From contig NW_022985475.1 of the NCBI RefSeq assembly GCF_010093595.1, positions 88,504 through 152,503 on the forward strand: a stretch of DNA of 64,000 nucleotides, in the 5' to 3' direction. Positions 20,840-30,928 of this stretch are shown here, piece after piece. The stretch comes from Mytilinidion resinicola. Its lineage: Eukaryota; Ascomycota; Dothideomycetes; Mytilinidiales; Mytilinidiaceae. The translations under genes and the position numbers were made by a program. The notes below the pieces were generated by a model. That model was not told where the DNA came from and made no database searches. It worked only from the letters and a program-made list of their open reading frames with translations. The first letter of the stretch is position 1. Every line of letters starts with the position of its first letter.

Positions 20840-22453
20840 CTAGACGTCTATAGAAATCAGAGTTCACATCAATTTAACCTGAGTCTCTACAATCAGAAGA
20901 AGTACGGCGAGGCTGAGGAGCTGTACCGACAAGCAGCGAACGAGCAGGAGAGGACACTCGGTCGAGACCACGAAGACACACTATACTGCCAATACTGGCT
21001 AGGATGTACACTCTACATTCAGAAGAAGTACGGCGAGGCTGAGGAGCTGTTCCAACAAGCAGCGAACAGGCGGGAGGGGACACTCGGTCGAGATCATGAA
21101 CTTACGCTTGCAATCGAACGCTTGTTAGAAAAATTGCGGCTGATGTCCTCTCCATTCTTACTGACAAACGCCACTACTCAGCATACCTTAGCTGGCCGAC
21201 TAAACGCCTTTTTCTCAGAGCGACAGGATAACCGGAAATTGTATACCGACTCTGAGATTTGCGAAATATCAATGATGTTAAAACGTTCAAATCCACAATG
21301 GAGCAAGGTACCACGGACATATATTGTTCTTCGGACTATCGGTGAACTGAAAAGCCTCGACAATCTCATTGACGAAGGCTTTTCTGATTACTGGTTTCCT
21401 GTTACCGAACGACGCTTACCAGGTTGTTTACGGCCAAGTGTTCGGGCAGCGTTCGTTGGTGCTCAGAGTCTAGTATTAACGAAATCGATAGACCTCGAGA
21501 GGGGTGAACATGGGCAGCATCGTCATTTCGAGCAAGGGGAATCTCCCCCTCTTGAGTCAAAAGGAATCTTAGGCAATGGTGGATTTGGCCAAGTCGATAT
21601 AGTTCTCAGTCAGATCAGCTTCAAGGAGTATGCTAGGAAGCGGGTACTTCGAAGTTCCGCTTTTAGTGACCGGCGGAAGGAAGGTATACAGCAGTTCATC
21701 GCCGAGATCCAAATCTTAAAGCGCCTAAAGCATCACCACCACGTCGTAGAATTTGTCGGAAGCTATACAGACGCTAGATACATTGGCCTAATAATCTCTC
21801 CTGTTGCGGAAATGGACCTGGCTGCCTATTTAAGACGCGCTACTGCATCTCATCACCATGAGATACGAACCTTCTTTGGCTGCCTGGCTAGCGCACTTGA
21901 GTTTCTGCATGAGCAGAAAGTTCGACACAAGGACATCAAGCCGGGCAACATTCTTGTACACCATGGGAACGTCTTGTTTACAGACTTTGGCTTATCTCTC
22001 GACTTCACAGATGCAAGCGGCAGTACCACCATGGGCATGGTGAACTGGATGACTAGCAGATATTGCGCGCCGGAAGTTGCTCTGCAAGAGTCTCGAAACA
22101 CAATGTCCGATATTTGGAGCCTAGGTGTTGTCTTTATGGAGATGATTGTGATTCTTAAGGGCAAGACGATTCAGGACATGGATGAGTTCCTAGAGCGTCG
22201 TGGATCGCGGCAAACTCTTATTCGTACAAATACTGCTGCCTTGCCGGAGTTTGTTGCTGAGCTTGAAGGGATAGGGGTGTCGTCAGATAATAGAGCCCTT
22301 AGCTGGACTCAACAGATGCTCTCAACAGAGCAGCAACTGCGTCCGACTGCATCCTCCCTAGTCGCATCTATCATGGCTTCTAGCCAGGGAAGGGAAATGA
22401 CGGGTTTTTGTGGGATATGTTGTGTTTATTCCGAAGAGGAGTTTTCTAATTGA
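20840..22453 (+). CDS. TPR-protein kinase, 5' end probably missing
   Basis: One open frame of 537 codons from the stop at 20837-20839 to 22453. Residues ~12-92 are two kinesin-light-chain-type TPRs, sharing YGEAEELYRQAAN / YGEAEELFQQAAN and TLGRDHE. A linker follows, then a kinase: Gly-loop GNGGFGQV, Lys in YARKRV, a helix-C Glu in EIQILKRLKH, HKDIKPGNIL in place of HRD, DFG, APE as YCAPEV, and DIWSLGVVFMEM. All catalytic residues are present, so activity is plausible. The first in-frame ATG (21143) lies after the TPRs, so either an upstream exon supplies the start or the TPRs are remnants. TPRs of this type are common in fungal NLR-like proteins; a link to heterokaryon or immune signalling is inference. 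The frame is untouched by RIP, though AT-rich relics flank it on both sides. Confidence 0.82.
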   Translation, partial: LDVYRNQSSHQFNLSLYNQKKYGEAEELYRQAANEQERTLGRDHEDTLYCQYWLGCTLYIQKKYGEAEELFQQAANRREGTLGRDHELTLAIERLLEKLRLMSSPFLLTNATTQHTLAGRLNAFFSERQDNRKLYTDSEICEISMMLKRSNPQWSKVPRTYIVLRTIGELKSLDNLIDEGFSDYWFPVTERRLPGCLRPSVRAAFVGAQSLVLTKSIDLERGEHGQHRHFEQGESPPLESKGILGNGGFGQVDIVLSQISFKEYARKRVLRSSAFSDRRKEGIQQFIAEIQILKRLKHHHHVVEFVGSYTDARYIGLIISPVAEMDLAAYLRRATASHHHEIRTFFGCLASALEFLHEQKVRHKDIKPGNILVHHGNVLFTDFGLSLDFTDASGSTTMGMVNWMTSRYCAPEVALQESRNTMSDIWSLGVVFMEMIVILKGKTIQDMDEFLERRGSRQTLIRTNTAALPEFVAELEGIGVSSDNRALSWTQQMLSTEQQLRPTASSLVASIMASSQGREMTGFCGICCVYSEEEFSN

Positions 22454-23288
22454 GTGGACGAGTAATGTTTGGTGTAGAATTTCGTAGTTACGGTTTCTAG
22501 CGTTATGGTGTGGTTGACTTTTTAAATGGCATATCTGTAGCTCTTTAGGGCCATGCATATAAAAAGTAATTATAAATGCTTGTCTATATTGTAACTAAGA
22601 TATTCTACATTTTTTTTATTTGGTCGGCCTTAGTAAACGCTACCATATCCGAATTAAATGCACTAGCAGAGAGATAGGCCAATTCGCTTTTGCCACAGCT
22701 AACTTGCTTACTTTTCCGCTGTTATGTCTAATTATTGCTAGCATACTGTTGAAGTGTAAGCGCTGCTTCAAACTTGTTACAATTTGCCACCGTTAGCAAG
22801 GAGGGTGCTGACCCGCTCTGGCCACACTCTTGCGCGAGGGGCGTTATTTTTCTGGTCTCGATGAAGCAGAGTTTGGGACGGACGTTGTTGCCACCTGGTA
22901 GCATACGGTGGGCGCGTATTGCAAATGGTGATGACTGTTTCAGGACTAGCGTGATAGCCCTCCGCTATTGGTGCATCGATAGCAATTACGGCCTCGGCTT
23001 TGGCAGCTCAGTTGCTGAGTCAACCAAAACGCCCAGCATCTAAACCGTGATCAGCTTACGACAGCCATTGTGCAACTTTGCGATGCAGTGCAACATACGG
23101 CTATATCTAACGTAGGTGATGGGGTTATTGCGGTGGAGGTAGTTATTGAGGCTAGTGCATAGACCTTCCGTACGTAGTTAGCGCTCTGCTAAGCGAGGAA
23201 AACCAACCTCTTGCTTATCGCCAGCCCTTATACACTATAAAGTCGCGATGCTAGACGCGTTTTCACGCGTTCAAATTTAACAACCACC
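22454..23288. other. Intergenic; start of RIP block
   Basis: Contains the repeat fragment at 22783-22842. A ~90-codon frame (22774-23043) overlaps the repeat and is not supported as a gene. Confidence 0.45.
22783..22842 (-). repeat. Dispersed repeat A, short fragment 4
   Basis: GCCACC...GGAGGGTGCTGACCCGCTCTGGCCACACTC matches the end of repeat copy 2 (9792-9850) in the same orientation. Only ~60 bp remain. Confidence 0.65.
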
Positions 23289-24204
23289 ATGCCCCGTTGG
23301 CCTCGCGCGCCTGATGCAGAAGAGCGCCTACAGTTAGCAATTATTGCCTGGCGGAAGAACCTTTATTAGAACCGTGAGGCTTATGCAATAGCCCACAATA
23401 TCAACCCAAATATATTCCGCAGCCGCCTAAGCGGCAAAACCCAACTATATAAGCTTGCTTACTTAAATTAATACTAACTTATACTAGAGGGCAAGGCCTT
23501 AATTATCCGCTATTATATATACCTTGCGAGCACTAAATTCCCTTATTAATACTATATTATCTGTATAATTGCGACTAAAGTACTCTACTAAAAGGCTAGC
23601 CCTCTGCCTAAGTATATATATCTTAATCCGCTTAGTAAGCGGTGGGTATATATATTTCTACTGTAGCAGGATAAGCTGCGCATCTGCTATATCTAGTTGC
23701 TTAAGCTTAAATACGCGCTAGTAAATAATAACCCTAAATAAATCCTGCGCTTTTTTAATAGCTATATAAACGCCCGCGCTATATATAATATTGCGGACCA
23801 GGATATATAGAATATAGACAAAATAGGCTTTTTAATAGGCCTTACCTATAGCGCTAGGGTAGTAATATATTAAAACTTTTATAATAGCTTTAAAACAGTT
23901 AATAGCTTAAGGGAATAGGTAACCTAGATAGACTTAATTTATACTAATAGCTATATAATTCTATTTTTTATAGTATTTAAGGGCAAGCAGTATATATAGG
24001 CGCTATAGGACAAAGCTAGGGCTTTACTAGGCAACTGCAAAATTACCCTTATAGAAAACGGGTGGAGTAATATAGAAGTAGGCCTTAAATAGCTTAAGTA
24101 CTTTAAATAGCACTTAAAATAGCAGGAGAACTAGCTAAATATTATACTAGCTTAAGGCGGCGAGGTACTACTATAGCAGGTGCAGCAGCAGCAGCTGCCT
24201 ATAT
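23289..24204 (+). pseudogene. Second pogo-like transposase relic, heavily RIPped
   Basis: From the ATG at 23289 (MPRWPRAPDAEERLQLAIIA) one frame can be followed with TAG/TAA at Gln/Trp positions. Landmarks: AWRKNLY.NREAYAIAHNI, an NIDKIGFLIG block like the first DDE motif of pogo/Fot1 transposases, and ARALLGNCKITLIENGWSN. No inverted repeats were found. Assignment to the superfamily is moderate. Confidence 0.6.
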
Positions 24205-24661
24205 ATTACAACCTTTAATATAAACTACCTAAGCGTAGAGGCACTTATAGAAATAAGTAAGCAGATAAAAGTAATTATATAGAATTAAGTTATAGGATTA
24301 AAAAGGTTATATATTAGATATATAGGGATTTTAGATTCCCCTATAGACTGCTAGTAGATAGGAATAATCTAAAAATAGGATATTATAAGAAAGAGGTTAT
24401 ATAATAGCTTATTAGGCTTAAAAAAGAAGTAAGTATAGAGCCGGGAGAGCGCTTAATATACTTAAGGCACTTTAAGGCTATAAGCCCTACAAGCAGAATA
24501 AGTAGATAGGTTTTTTAGAACAGAGCTTTTATATATAAGAACGCTCCTTTATATAAATAGAAACCTTATATTTAACTTAAAACTTTAATACTACCTATTA
24601 AAAATAACAACCCCGTTTTATACCTAAAATTAATCTTACCTCCCCTTTTAAAGACTGTTGT
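24205..24661 (+). repeat. Conserved coding module, copy 1
   Basis: A ~455-bp stretch that recurs at 54008-54462 in the same orientation. It reads in one frame (LPKRRGTYRNK, IELSYRIKK, LLVDRNNLK, IEPGERLIYLRHFKAISP, TLILPIKNNNPVLYLKL) with only Gln/Trp-type stops. It was therefore protein-coding before RIP. Family not recognised; it may be the C-terminal part of a repeat-borne gene or an independent ORF. Confidence 0.75.
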
Positions 24662-25429
24662 ATATAAGGGCTGTAGGCCTAAAACAATAGATTGTATTAG
24701 GTATAAGAAGAATTTATTAAAGATCTAAACTACGAGTACACGCTGCCTATATACCTTATCGTCGAAAGAGTAATACAACCGTTCTATCCTCCTTCGTACG
24801 GTATCGCCGTGCTGTATTATCGTGCTTATATTGTAATGCCGTGCTGCATTATTATGCCGCAATGTAAAGAAGGCTCCGTAGAAGGCTACGTGAAACGGAA
24901 CGGATGTGTAGCCAATTAAGCAGCCGTTTAAGCAGCTAGGTCGTGAGAACACGTGTTAGTGTACGGTTTAATGAATCGGATAGGGTAGGGCAGCCTAGCC
25001 GATTCCTAGAAATAGAGGTTTAATCTTAGAATAGGTTTTAGTAACGGCTTATAAAATAGGACGGATAATATAGAATAGAAAAGATAAATTAAGGTGTTAT
25101 AAATTGGACAGGATGGAACGGCCTAGCCAATTTTAGTATAGAATTTAAGTTCTTAGAATAGAACTAATTCTATACTAAGTTTATAAAACCGGCAAGCTGT
25201 ATAAATTGGGTAGACTATATATATTAGCACTGCGTTGGTTTAAATTAATATAAGGAACAAGCTACTTTATAAGGTAGTTAATAAGAAGAGGAATATATCC
25301 AGGGCGTAGCCTGTAATAATACCCCTCTCCTCCCGGTAAATTTTTTAGAAAATATAGTGGAATTGGACGGCTATAGGCTAATGTTTATACTTATATTTTT
25401 TAATAGAAGTTTTTAGGTAGTATTCTATC
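24662..25429. other. RIPped DNA, nothing recognised
   Basis: AT-rich; a 75-codon minus-strand frame at 24725-24952 has no recognisable content. It may contain the 3' LTR of the gypsy fragment, but I could not find its partner. Confidence 0.4.
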
Positions 25430-26329
25430 TAGTAATTAAGCATTTTTTATAAATTCTTTCTAATAATTAAGAGCCTCTATATCCTCTATATTAACTATAT
25501 CTATATTATAAGGTAAAGTAAACCTCTTCTACTTAACTTTATATATTTTGGACTTGCCTTTTCCTTTTTTTTAATAGTATTCTTAGACAATATCCTTAAT
25601 TTTATACTCTATTTTGCCTTTAATTTTAATAGAAGGAGGTTATAAATTATCTATTTCTTAGCTAGAAAGGGAATTTTAAGCTGTAAAGCAGAGTTGGTTA
25701 ATATAAAATATAGGTTCTATTCCGGGAGGTATATTAAAGCGTATAGCATGTAAGCCTATAACCTTTATAACAGTGTACTTAATATTTATCTAGTTAAACT
25801 TTTTAGATAGTCTACTAAGTAACTAATACTTGCTAAGCTTAAGCTATACCTTATTACTAACCTGTAGTTATAGAGCAGGTATACAAATTCTATTAGCTTA
25901 CTTCTCTTATTTTTGCTAGGCTGCGACTATTACTACTTAGGTAAGCTTAATTCCTTCTTTTAGCATATAAGCTAGGTTTTATCCTAATTGCGCAGGTAGT
26001 AAGAGGACCTTAGGTAGTTCTAGATTAAGTTCCAGGACTTTAAGGTTATATCTATAGCTTAGGAAAAAAGGGCTTATTCTAGTTAATAATGCGTTGCGCC
26101 TGTTAATAGCCAATTTAGCAAGGGCGTTGATAATCTCACACCCCCTAATTCCTCTACGCACACCCCCTTTTCGCTATTCGCACACCCCCTCCCCCCCTAG
26201 TCGTTTCACCGCCTTCCTATTAGCTCGGAGCAGCGCGGAGCTTCCTCCGGGCATTCACCTATACATCTATATACACGTGATGCTGTACGCGAGGCCGTAT
26301 ATAAGGCTACACGAATCGGAAAAAATGCG

Positions 26330-26371
26330 CTGTAAAATGGAGAGACTGTATAGCCTCTCCATTTTATACAG
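26330..26371. repeat. Hairpin-forming inverted repeat inside the 1.26-kb element
   Basis: CTGTAAAATGGAGAG and CTCTCCATTTTATACAG are separated by ~10 nt. The arms pair except for a TA bulge. Just downstream (26,380-26,417) is a 12-bp repeat, AAGCTCACGTAC, in about three copies. Confidence 0.7.
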
Positions 26372-26559
26372 CCTTGCGTATAGCTTCACGTACAAGCTCA
26401 CGTACAAGCTCACGTAGTATAAGTATAAGTCTAATTCTAAGTATAGAATAGAAGTTCTATTCTAGAAGTGCCTACGTGCCTACAAGCATGCTAAACCTGT
26501 CAAAACCTCACCTTATTACGGCTCCTTTGCATCAAGCCTGGCCCCCTAGCATCGCCGCC

Positions 26560-26841
26560 TACACCTACTCTTCACCTTGATTAATATACCCCTCGATTTC
26601 CTTATCATACGCTGCAAGCTGATGTAAAAGCTCCTCTCGGCTAAGCCTCTATGCTTAAGGATGAGGCTAAGGCTGAGGCATAGGCTGAGGCGTAGGCTGA
26701 GGCATAGGCTAAGGCGTAGGCTGAGGCATAGGCTAAGGCGTAGGCTGAGTACTATCTTTCCTCTGAAGTGCCTTTTTCCGTGGTACCTTATCCTTTGCAC
26801 CAGGCGGCCGGCCGCGCTTCTTAGCTGCAGGTGTAGCTGTA
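26560..26841 (-). pseudogene. AT-hook and Pro-Gln repeat coding fragment
   Basis: Minus-strand frame emerging from the N gap: PAAKKRGRPPGAKDKVPRKK, an AT-hook (GRP core). Then a repeated PQPTPQPM-type unit in which CAG codons have become TAG, then LSREELLHQLAAYDKEIEGY. It was coding DNA before RIP. It may be part of a protein carried by the element; the rest is in the gap. Confidence 0.6.
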
Positions 26842-27127
26842 NNNNNNNNNNNNNNNNNNNNNNNNNNNNNNNNNNNNNNNNNNNNNNNNNNNNNNNNNNN
26901 NNNNNNNNNNNNNNNNNNNNNNNNNNNNNNNNNNNNNNNNNNNNNNNNNNNNNNNNNNNNNNNNNNNNNNNNNNNNNNNNNNNNNNNNNNNNNNNNNNNN
27001 NNNNNNNNNNNNNNNNNNNNNNNNNNNNNNNNNNNNNNNNNNNNNNNNNNNNNNNNNNNNNNNNNNNNNNNNNNNNNNNNNNNNNNNNNNNNNNNNNNNN
27101 NNNNNNNNNNNNNNNNNNNNNNNNNNN
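26842..27127. other. Assembly gap, 286 N
   Basis: Unresolved bases inside the 1.26-kb element. Confidence 1.
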
Positions 27128-27510
27128 AGCCGTGGCGGCTAGAGGGCCATGGTGAGTGTATTGTAGAGGGAGAGGAAGAGGATGTAATTGATTGCGATCA
27201 AGGCCGCATTTGGAGAGAGCATTTGGAATTAGTGAGCAAGTTAAGCGAGCGAATCGGAGGCTCCGGAACACCCCTCCGAGCCAATAGGAAGGCGGTGAAA
27301 CGACTAGGGGGGGAGGGGGTGTGCGAATAGCGAAAAGGGGGTGTGCGTGGAGGAATTAGGGGGTGTGAGATTATCAACGCCCTTTAGCAATAGGGTAAAT
27401 ATTAGCCTAGTTGTCTTGGTTCTAATTGCAAAATATTTAGATAACTTATTTAATAGTGCTATTTATCCTCTTTATTACTCTATAAATTACACCCAGATCT
27501 TAACCTTACT

Positions 27511-29925
27511 GGAGTCTACGTCCGTCTCTCCGAGTGAGCGTGGCCGCTTTAAGGGTAAGCAATGGGTGAGGCGAAAGTGAGCAGGGTGAGGCAAGGGTGA
27601 GCTGGATGAAGCGAGGGTGAGCGATAGCAGCACCGGCATTAATGCTAGCCGCTTATTCGCTGGGACCAAAGCATAGCCCCCGGGTATACTTGCCATGATA
27701 TGCGCGGCTAGGCCCTTTTCCGGGCACTGTTCCTAAATTAAATGCCTTTCTAGGAGAGGATACCGAAATATGTCGCCTTTACCACGTCTATGGCTTCCCC
27801 CTATTTTCTACCTTAGCTTTGCTTGCTGAAGTGGCAACTCCTCCTCTATCTGTCACGGGCAAGGCATTACCAGGAACCGCTTATAAACGGGGTGCCTTCC
27901 CCATCTTATAGAGTTCCGGCCCCCAAGCCTTAAGTAAACTTGCCCTCTGTTCTAAGGTTATAACTAAAGGCCAACATTTCTGCAGCACTTATTAGCGTTT
28001 CCGATGCACCTCCAACCGTTTGCAACAGAACCACTTATAAAGGGTTCTATCCCCTTTTCTCCAGCATTATAGCCCCCTTTTACAATAGAGCGTGCCCCTT
28101 TAGAGCCTATACAGGCCAGCCAAGCCTACTGCTCCCTGCTGCCTTAAAACTCCGCCTTAACTAGGGCCAAATCCTCTATAGTATAGCACCACTGCATTAC
28201 GGCCTAGAGCGTGCGCCTTCGGGACAGGCTCCTACTTAGAGCTGGCTGAAGCCGGGACAGCCGACCTTATACAACGGCATAATATTACAGGAGTAGAGGG
28301 TGTTAAGATTATTAAGTGGGGAAGCTTATATAGCGTAGACTTAATATAAACCCTAACAGCAGGGTTCTAAAGTGGTAATAAAATAGTGTAAGAAAACCGG
28401 TCCGGTATAGATTTTCCTAAATAGCTTATAGGTATTAATAACTCCACACCTTACCCCAGCAGATTAGACCACGCGGCGCAGCTTACTGTTACTAGGAGAA
28501 TCTATAATTAAAGGGATAGATATTATATTTATTATCTATTAATATTCCTAAAAACCAATAGAATAATAGGTTCCTTTATAATGCGGGTCTATGTAAGCAC
28601 TGCTAAATCCTACGGATTAATCCCCGGAGTCTATAGGCTCTAGTACTAGCTGCTTGCGGAGATACTCTCGCGGGTTTATTAATAGCTCTAATAGCCTATA
28701 ATTAGATATAGAAAGGGAGGGTGGCAAACTTATACCTAGACTAGTGTTTGCCGCAGGCACTAGGTGGCGTTAAGGTTGGGCGGATATATAGACTATAAGT
28801 TCCTATAAAAGGATAAGCCTATAAACGCTATCCTGTGCAAGAAATACGCGATAATAAAAGGTAGACGGAAATTAAAAAGAACTTTTCCTAGGTTTCTATA
28901 AGTTAAAAAGGTAATAGAAAGGGATTAAGTAAATTAACTTAGCTTAATAGATATATCTTTATCCAAATTAATATAAAAGTCTAAGGGGTTATATTATCGC
29001 GGGCCGGGAGGTTATAGAGTGGGCGAGTGGCGAATAGAACTAGTGCCAGTCGCGTTATTCTAGGGCTTAGTATTATTGTTAGCTTTCTAGCGGGCTGCAC
29101 CCTGCCCTCTACTTTATAACCTCTAACTTTTTAGTATTATTAGATAATATATATAAGCGTATTAACCCTTTAGTTCTAACTAATATAGCTAGTAGTTTAG
29201 CAACTCTAGCCGCTAAAAAGAGGCAGCGTATACTAAACTAAGGGAAGAAAGGTACAGCGTTGCAAGTCTAATATACTGTAACTATTCTAACTTTTAAAGC
29301 GCAATATAGAAGTCTATAAATTGCAAAAACTAAACCTTAGAAGAATACTAAATAATAAGCTTAATATTTAATAGAGCAAGAGGTATATATACACCAACTT
29401 CCGTTATTATTAATAACCTAATATTATTTGCAAAGAATTTCTTAAATCCTTAATAAACTTAGAATTAAGCTGTTATAATAAAAAAGTAAACTTAAAACTC
29501 TAAAAACTATTTATTAACTAAACAGCTAAGAAAGCGCCTATAAGCTAAAAATCCTTCTTAAATAAAGCCTTATAAGCAGGTTAAGTAATAAAAGTAAGCT
29601 TAGGAAGAAGATATACCTATCTACCCTTTATATAAGCAGTTTCTAAAGCAAGCCTAAAAGCTTAGCAACTAAAGCTTACTGCTAAGAAAGCGTATATAAT
29701 TATTAGTTCTATATTTTTAGAACCTAACCGGCGAAAACGCAGTTAATTCTAGCTAGTGCTATATTAGCTATTAGGCTAAAGAGAGAACCTGGCCGAAAGC
29801 ATACTTTAAAAATAATAAAATATACCACCTGCTTGTAAAGAAAGGGTTAATAGCTTCTTTTAGCTAAAAAAGGTTAAACCTAAGTTTTACTAGCTTTAAC
29901 GCAAGTAATAAAAGGCTATATAAGG
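27511..29925. other. RIPped and partly GC-normal repeat DNA, no gene recognised
   Basis: 27,511-27,720 keeps normal composition and holds the 20-bp repeat at 27564-27623. Beyond ~28,200 the sequence is strongly AT-rich. I saw no domain I could name. Confidence 0.4.
27564..27623. repeat. 20-bp tandem repeat, 3 copies
   Basis: Units GGGTGAGGCGAAAGTGAGCA, GGGTGAGGCAAGGGTGAGCT and GGATGAAGCGAGGGTGAGCG, each 20 bp and adjacent. Confidence 0.8.
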
Positions 29926-30928
29926 AGAAAAGTACTCTATACTAAAACCTAAGCTATTATACTTTCCTATTTAAGGATATTATTAAATATAAGAGCTATA
30001 TAGAGGACTATAAACTTAGAATCTTAGATACTAGTAAAAAGCTTTTAGAAATATTAGTTTATAGTAAGCAGAGTTCTTTAAAGAATACTATTTTTTGCAA
30101 TAATATTTTTAGTAAGCACCTCTAAAAACTAAAAAAGAAGAATAAATTAAGGGTTATTTAAGACCTTTCTCTGCTCCTTATTCCCTCTGCTAAAGCCCTT
30201 ACTACTTTTAGCGCCTATTATCTTAATAAAGTTGTTAAAAGTGTAAATAAGGAATAGAATAATTGCTATTATATTATAAAACCTCGCCTATAACTAGACA
30301 GCTTATTTAGATATAGAAAATCTGCCTTCTTAGATAATTAGCTTAATAAGCTTTAACCTACTCTAGGAGATGCTTTATACTTTTTATACTTTAAGGCTAC
30401 CTATTATATACACTTTCCGTTTCTAATAAAGAAGGTTAAAACTAGCACTATAGGGCTTAATATTGCGGATAATTAAAATCTCTATAGTGCAACAGTTGCT
30501 GTTTAAGCTATTATAAAGCTATACTAACTTATAGGTCGCAAAAAGAAGCTATATAGGGAAATTATTGCCTTTACTATCTTTTATAATAATAAGTTAGTAC
30601 AGCTTTACACGTACTATTCTTATATTTATAGAGATAGTGTTACTGTTTAGTATTGCACAGTTAATTAATTTTACCTTAATCCTAAAATAAAATAGAGACT
30701 ATAAATATTTATAATAAATGTCTTTAATATATTCTCTCCTATATATCTTAAGCAGATATATTCTGCTATTAATAATATCTTTCCTGGCCTAACTTTCTTT
30801 TAATAAGTGGAAAAACAGAGCTTAGAATTTCTATAGCAGCTTAAGAACTATAGCTTAACTTTAGAACTATTAGAACTGTCTTAGCAACTTAAGTATTAAT
30901 ATTTAAATAAGTTAGAGATAGATAACTA
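29926..30928 (+). pseudogene. DUF7924-like protein gene, RIP-inactivated
   Basis: About 1 kb reads in one frame with all stops of the Gln/Trp (TAA/TAG) kind. Recognisable order: SYIEDYKLRILDTSKKLL, VIQDLSLLLIPSAKALTTF, LNKVVKSVNKE, RPxLxLDS-like and FLIKKVKTSTIGLNIADN. Then come QNLYSATVAV (here with stops), KKKLYREIIAFTIFYNNKLV, LYTYYSYI, and FNIFSPIYLKQIYSAIN. From memory this matches the fungal DUF7924 family (core ...EVK...AD.QN.HS..VAVRA...). That family has unknown function and nuclease-like speculation only. No start codon or flanking element ends were identified. Confidence 0.65.

Larger units (their letters stand above)
26114..27390. mobile_element. 1.26-kb inverted-repeat element with 8-bp target duplication (hAT- or KDZ-like)
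   Basis: Inverted repeats of 109 bp at 26122-26230 and 27274-27382 differ at only two positions, both C/T type. They begin GGGCGTTGATAATCTCACAC and carry three spaced CACACCCCC-type blocks, giving strong strand asymmetry. The direct repeat TTTAGCAA flanks the element (26114-26121 and 27383-27390). Removing the element and one TTTAGCAA re-opens the gypsy integrase frame exactly, which supports the boundaries. An 8-bp duplication fits hAT or Zisupton/KDZ transposons, but no transposase is visible. A 286-base N gap lies inside. Confidence 0.85.
25430..27510 (-). mobile_element. Gypsy (chromovirus) integrase-chromodomain fragment, interrupted
   Basis: Minus-strand, RIPped. From the 27,500 side: VIYRVIKRINSTIK and ANIYPIA, then a break caused by the element at 26122-27382. 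It resumes as KLAINRRN...RISPFFLSYRYN, which is integrase core ending in the usual SP-F-x-GY-like segment. Next come KKFN.INIKYTVIKVIGLHAIR (integrase C-terminal GPY/F-like region), PPGIEPIFYINQL, and a chromodomain: IEYKIKDIV...KSKIYKVK.KRFTLP. Gln/Trp stops throughout. The rest of pol and both LTRs were not found. Confidence 0.78.
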
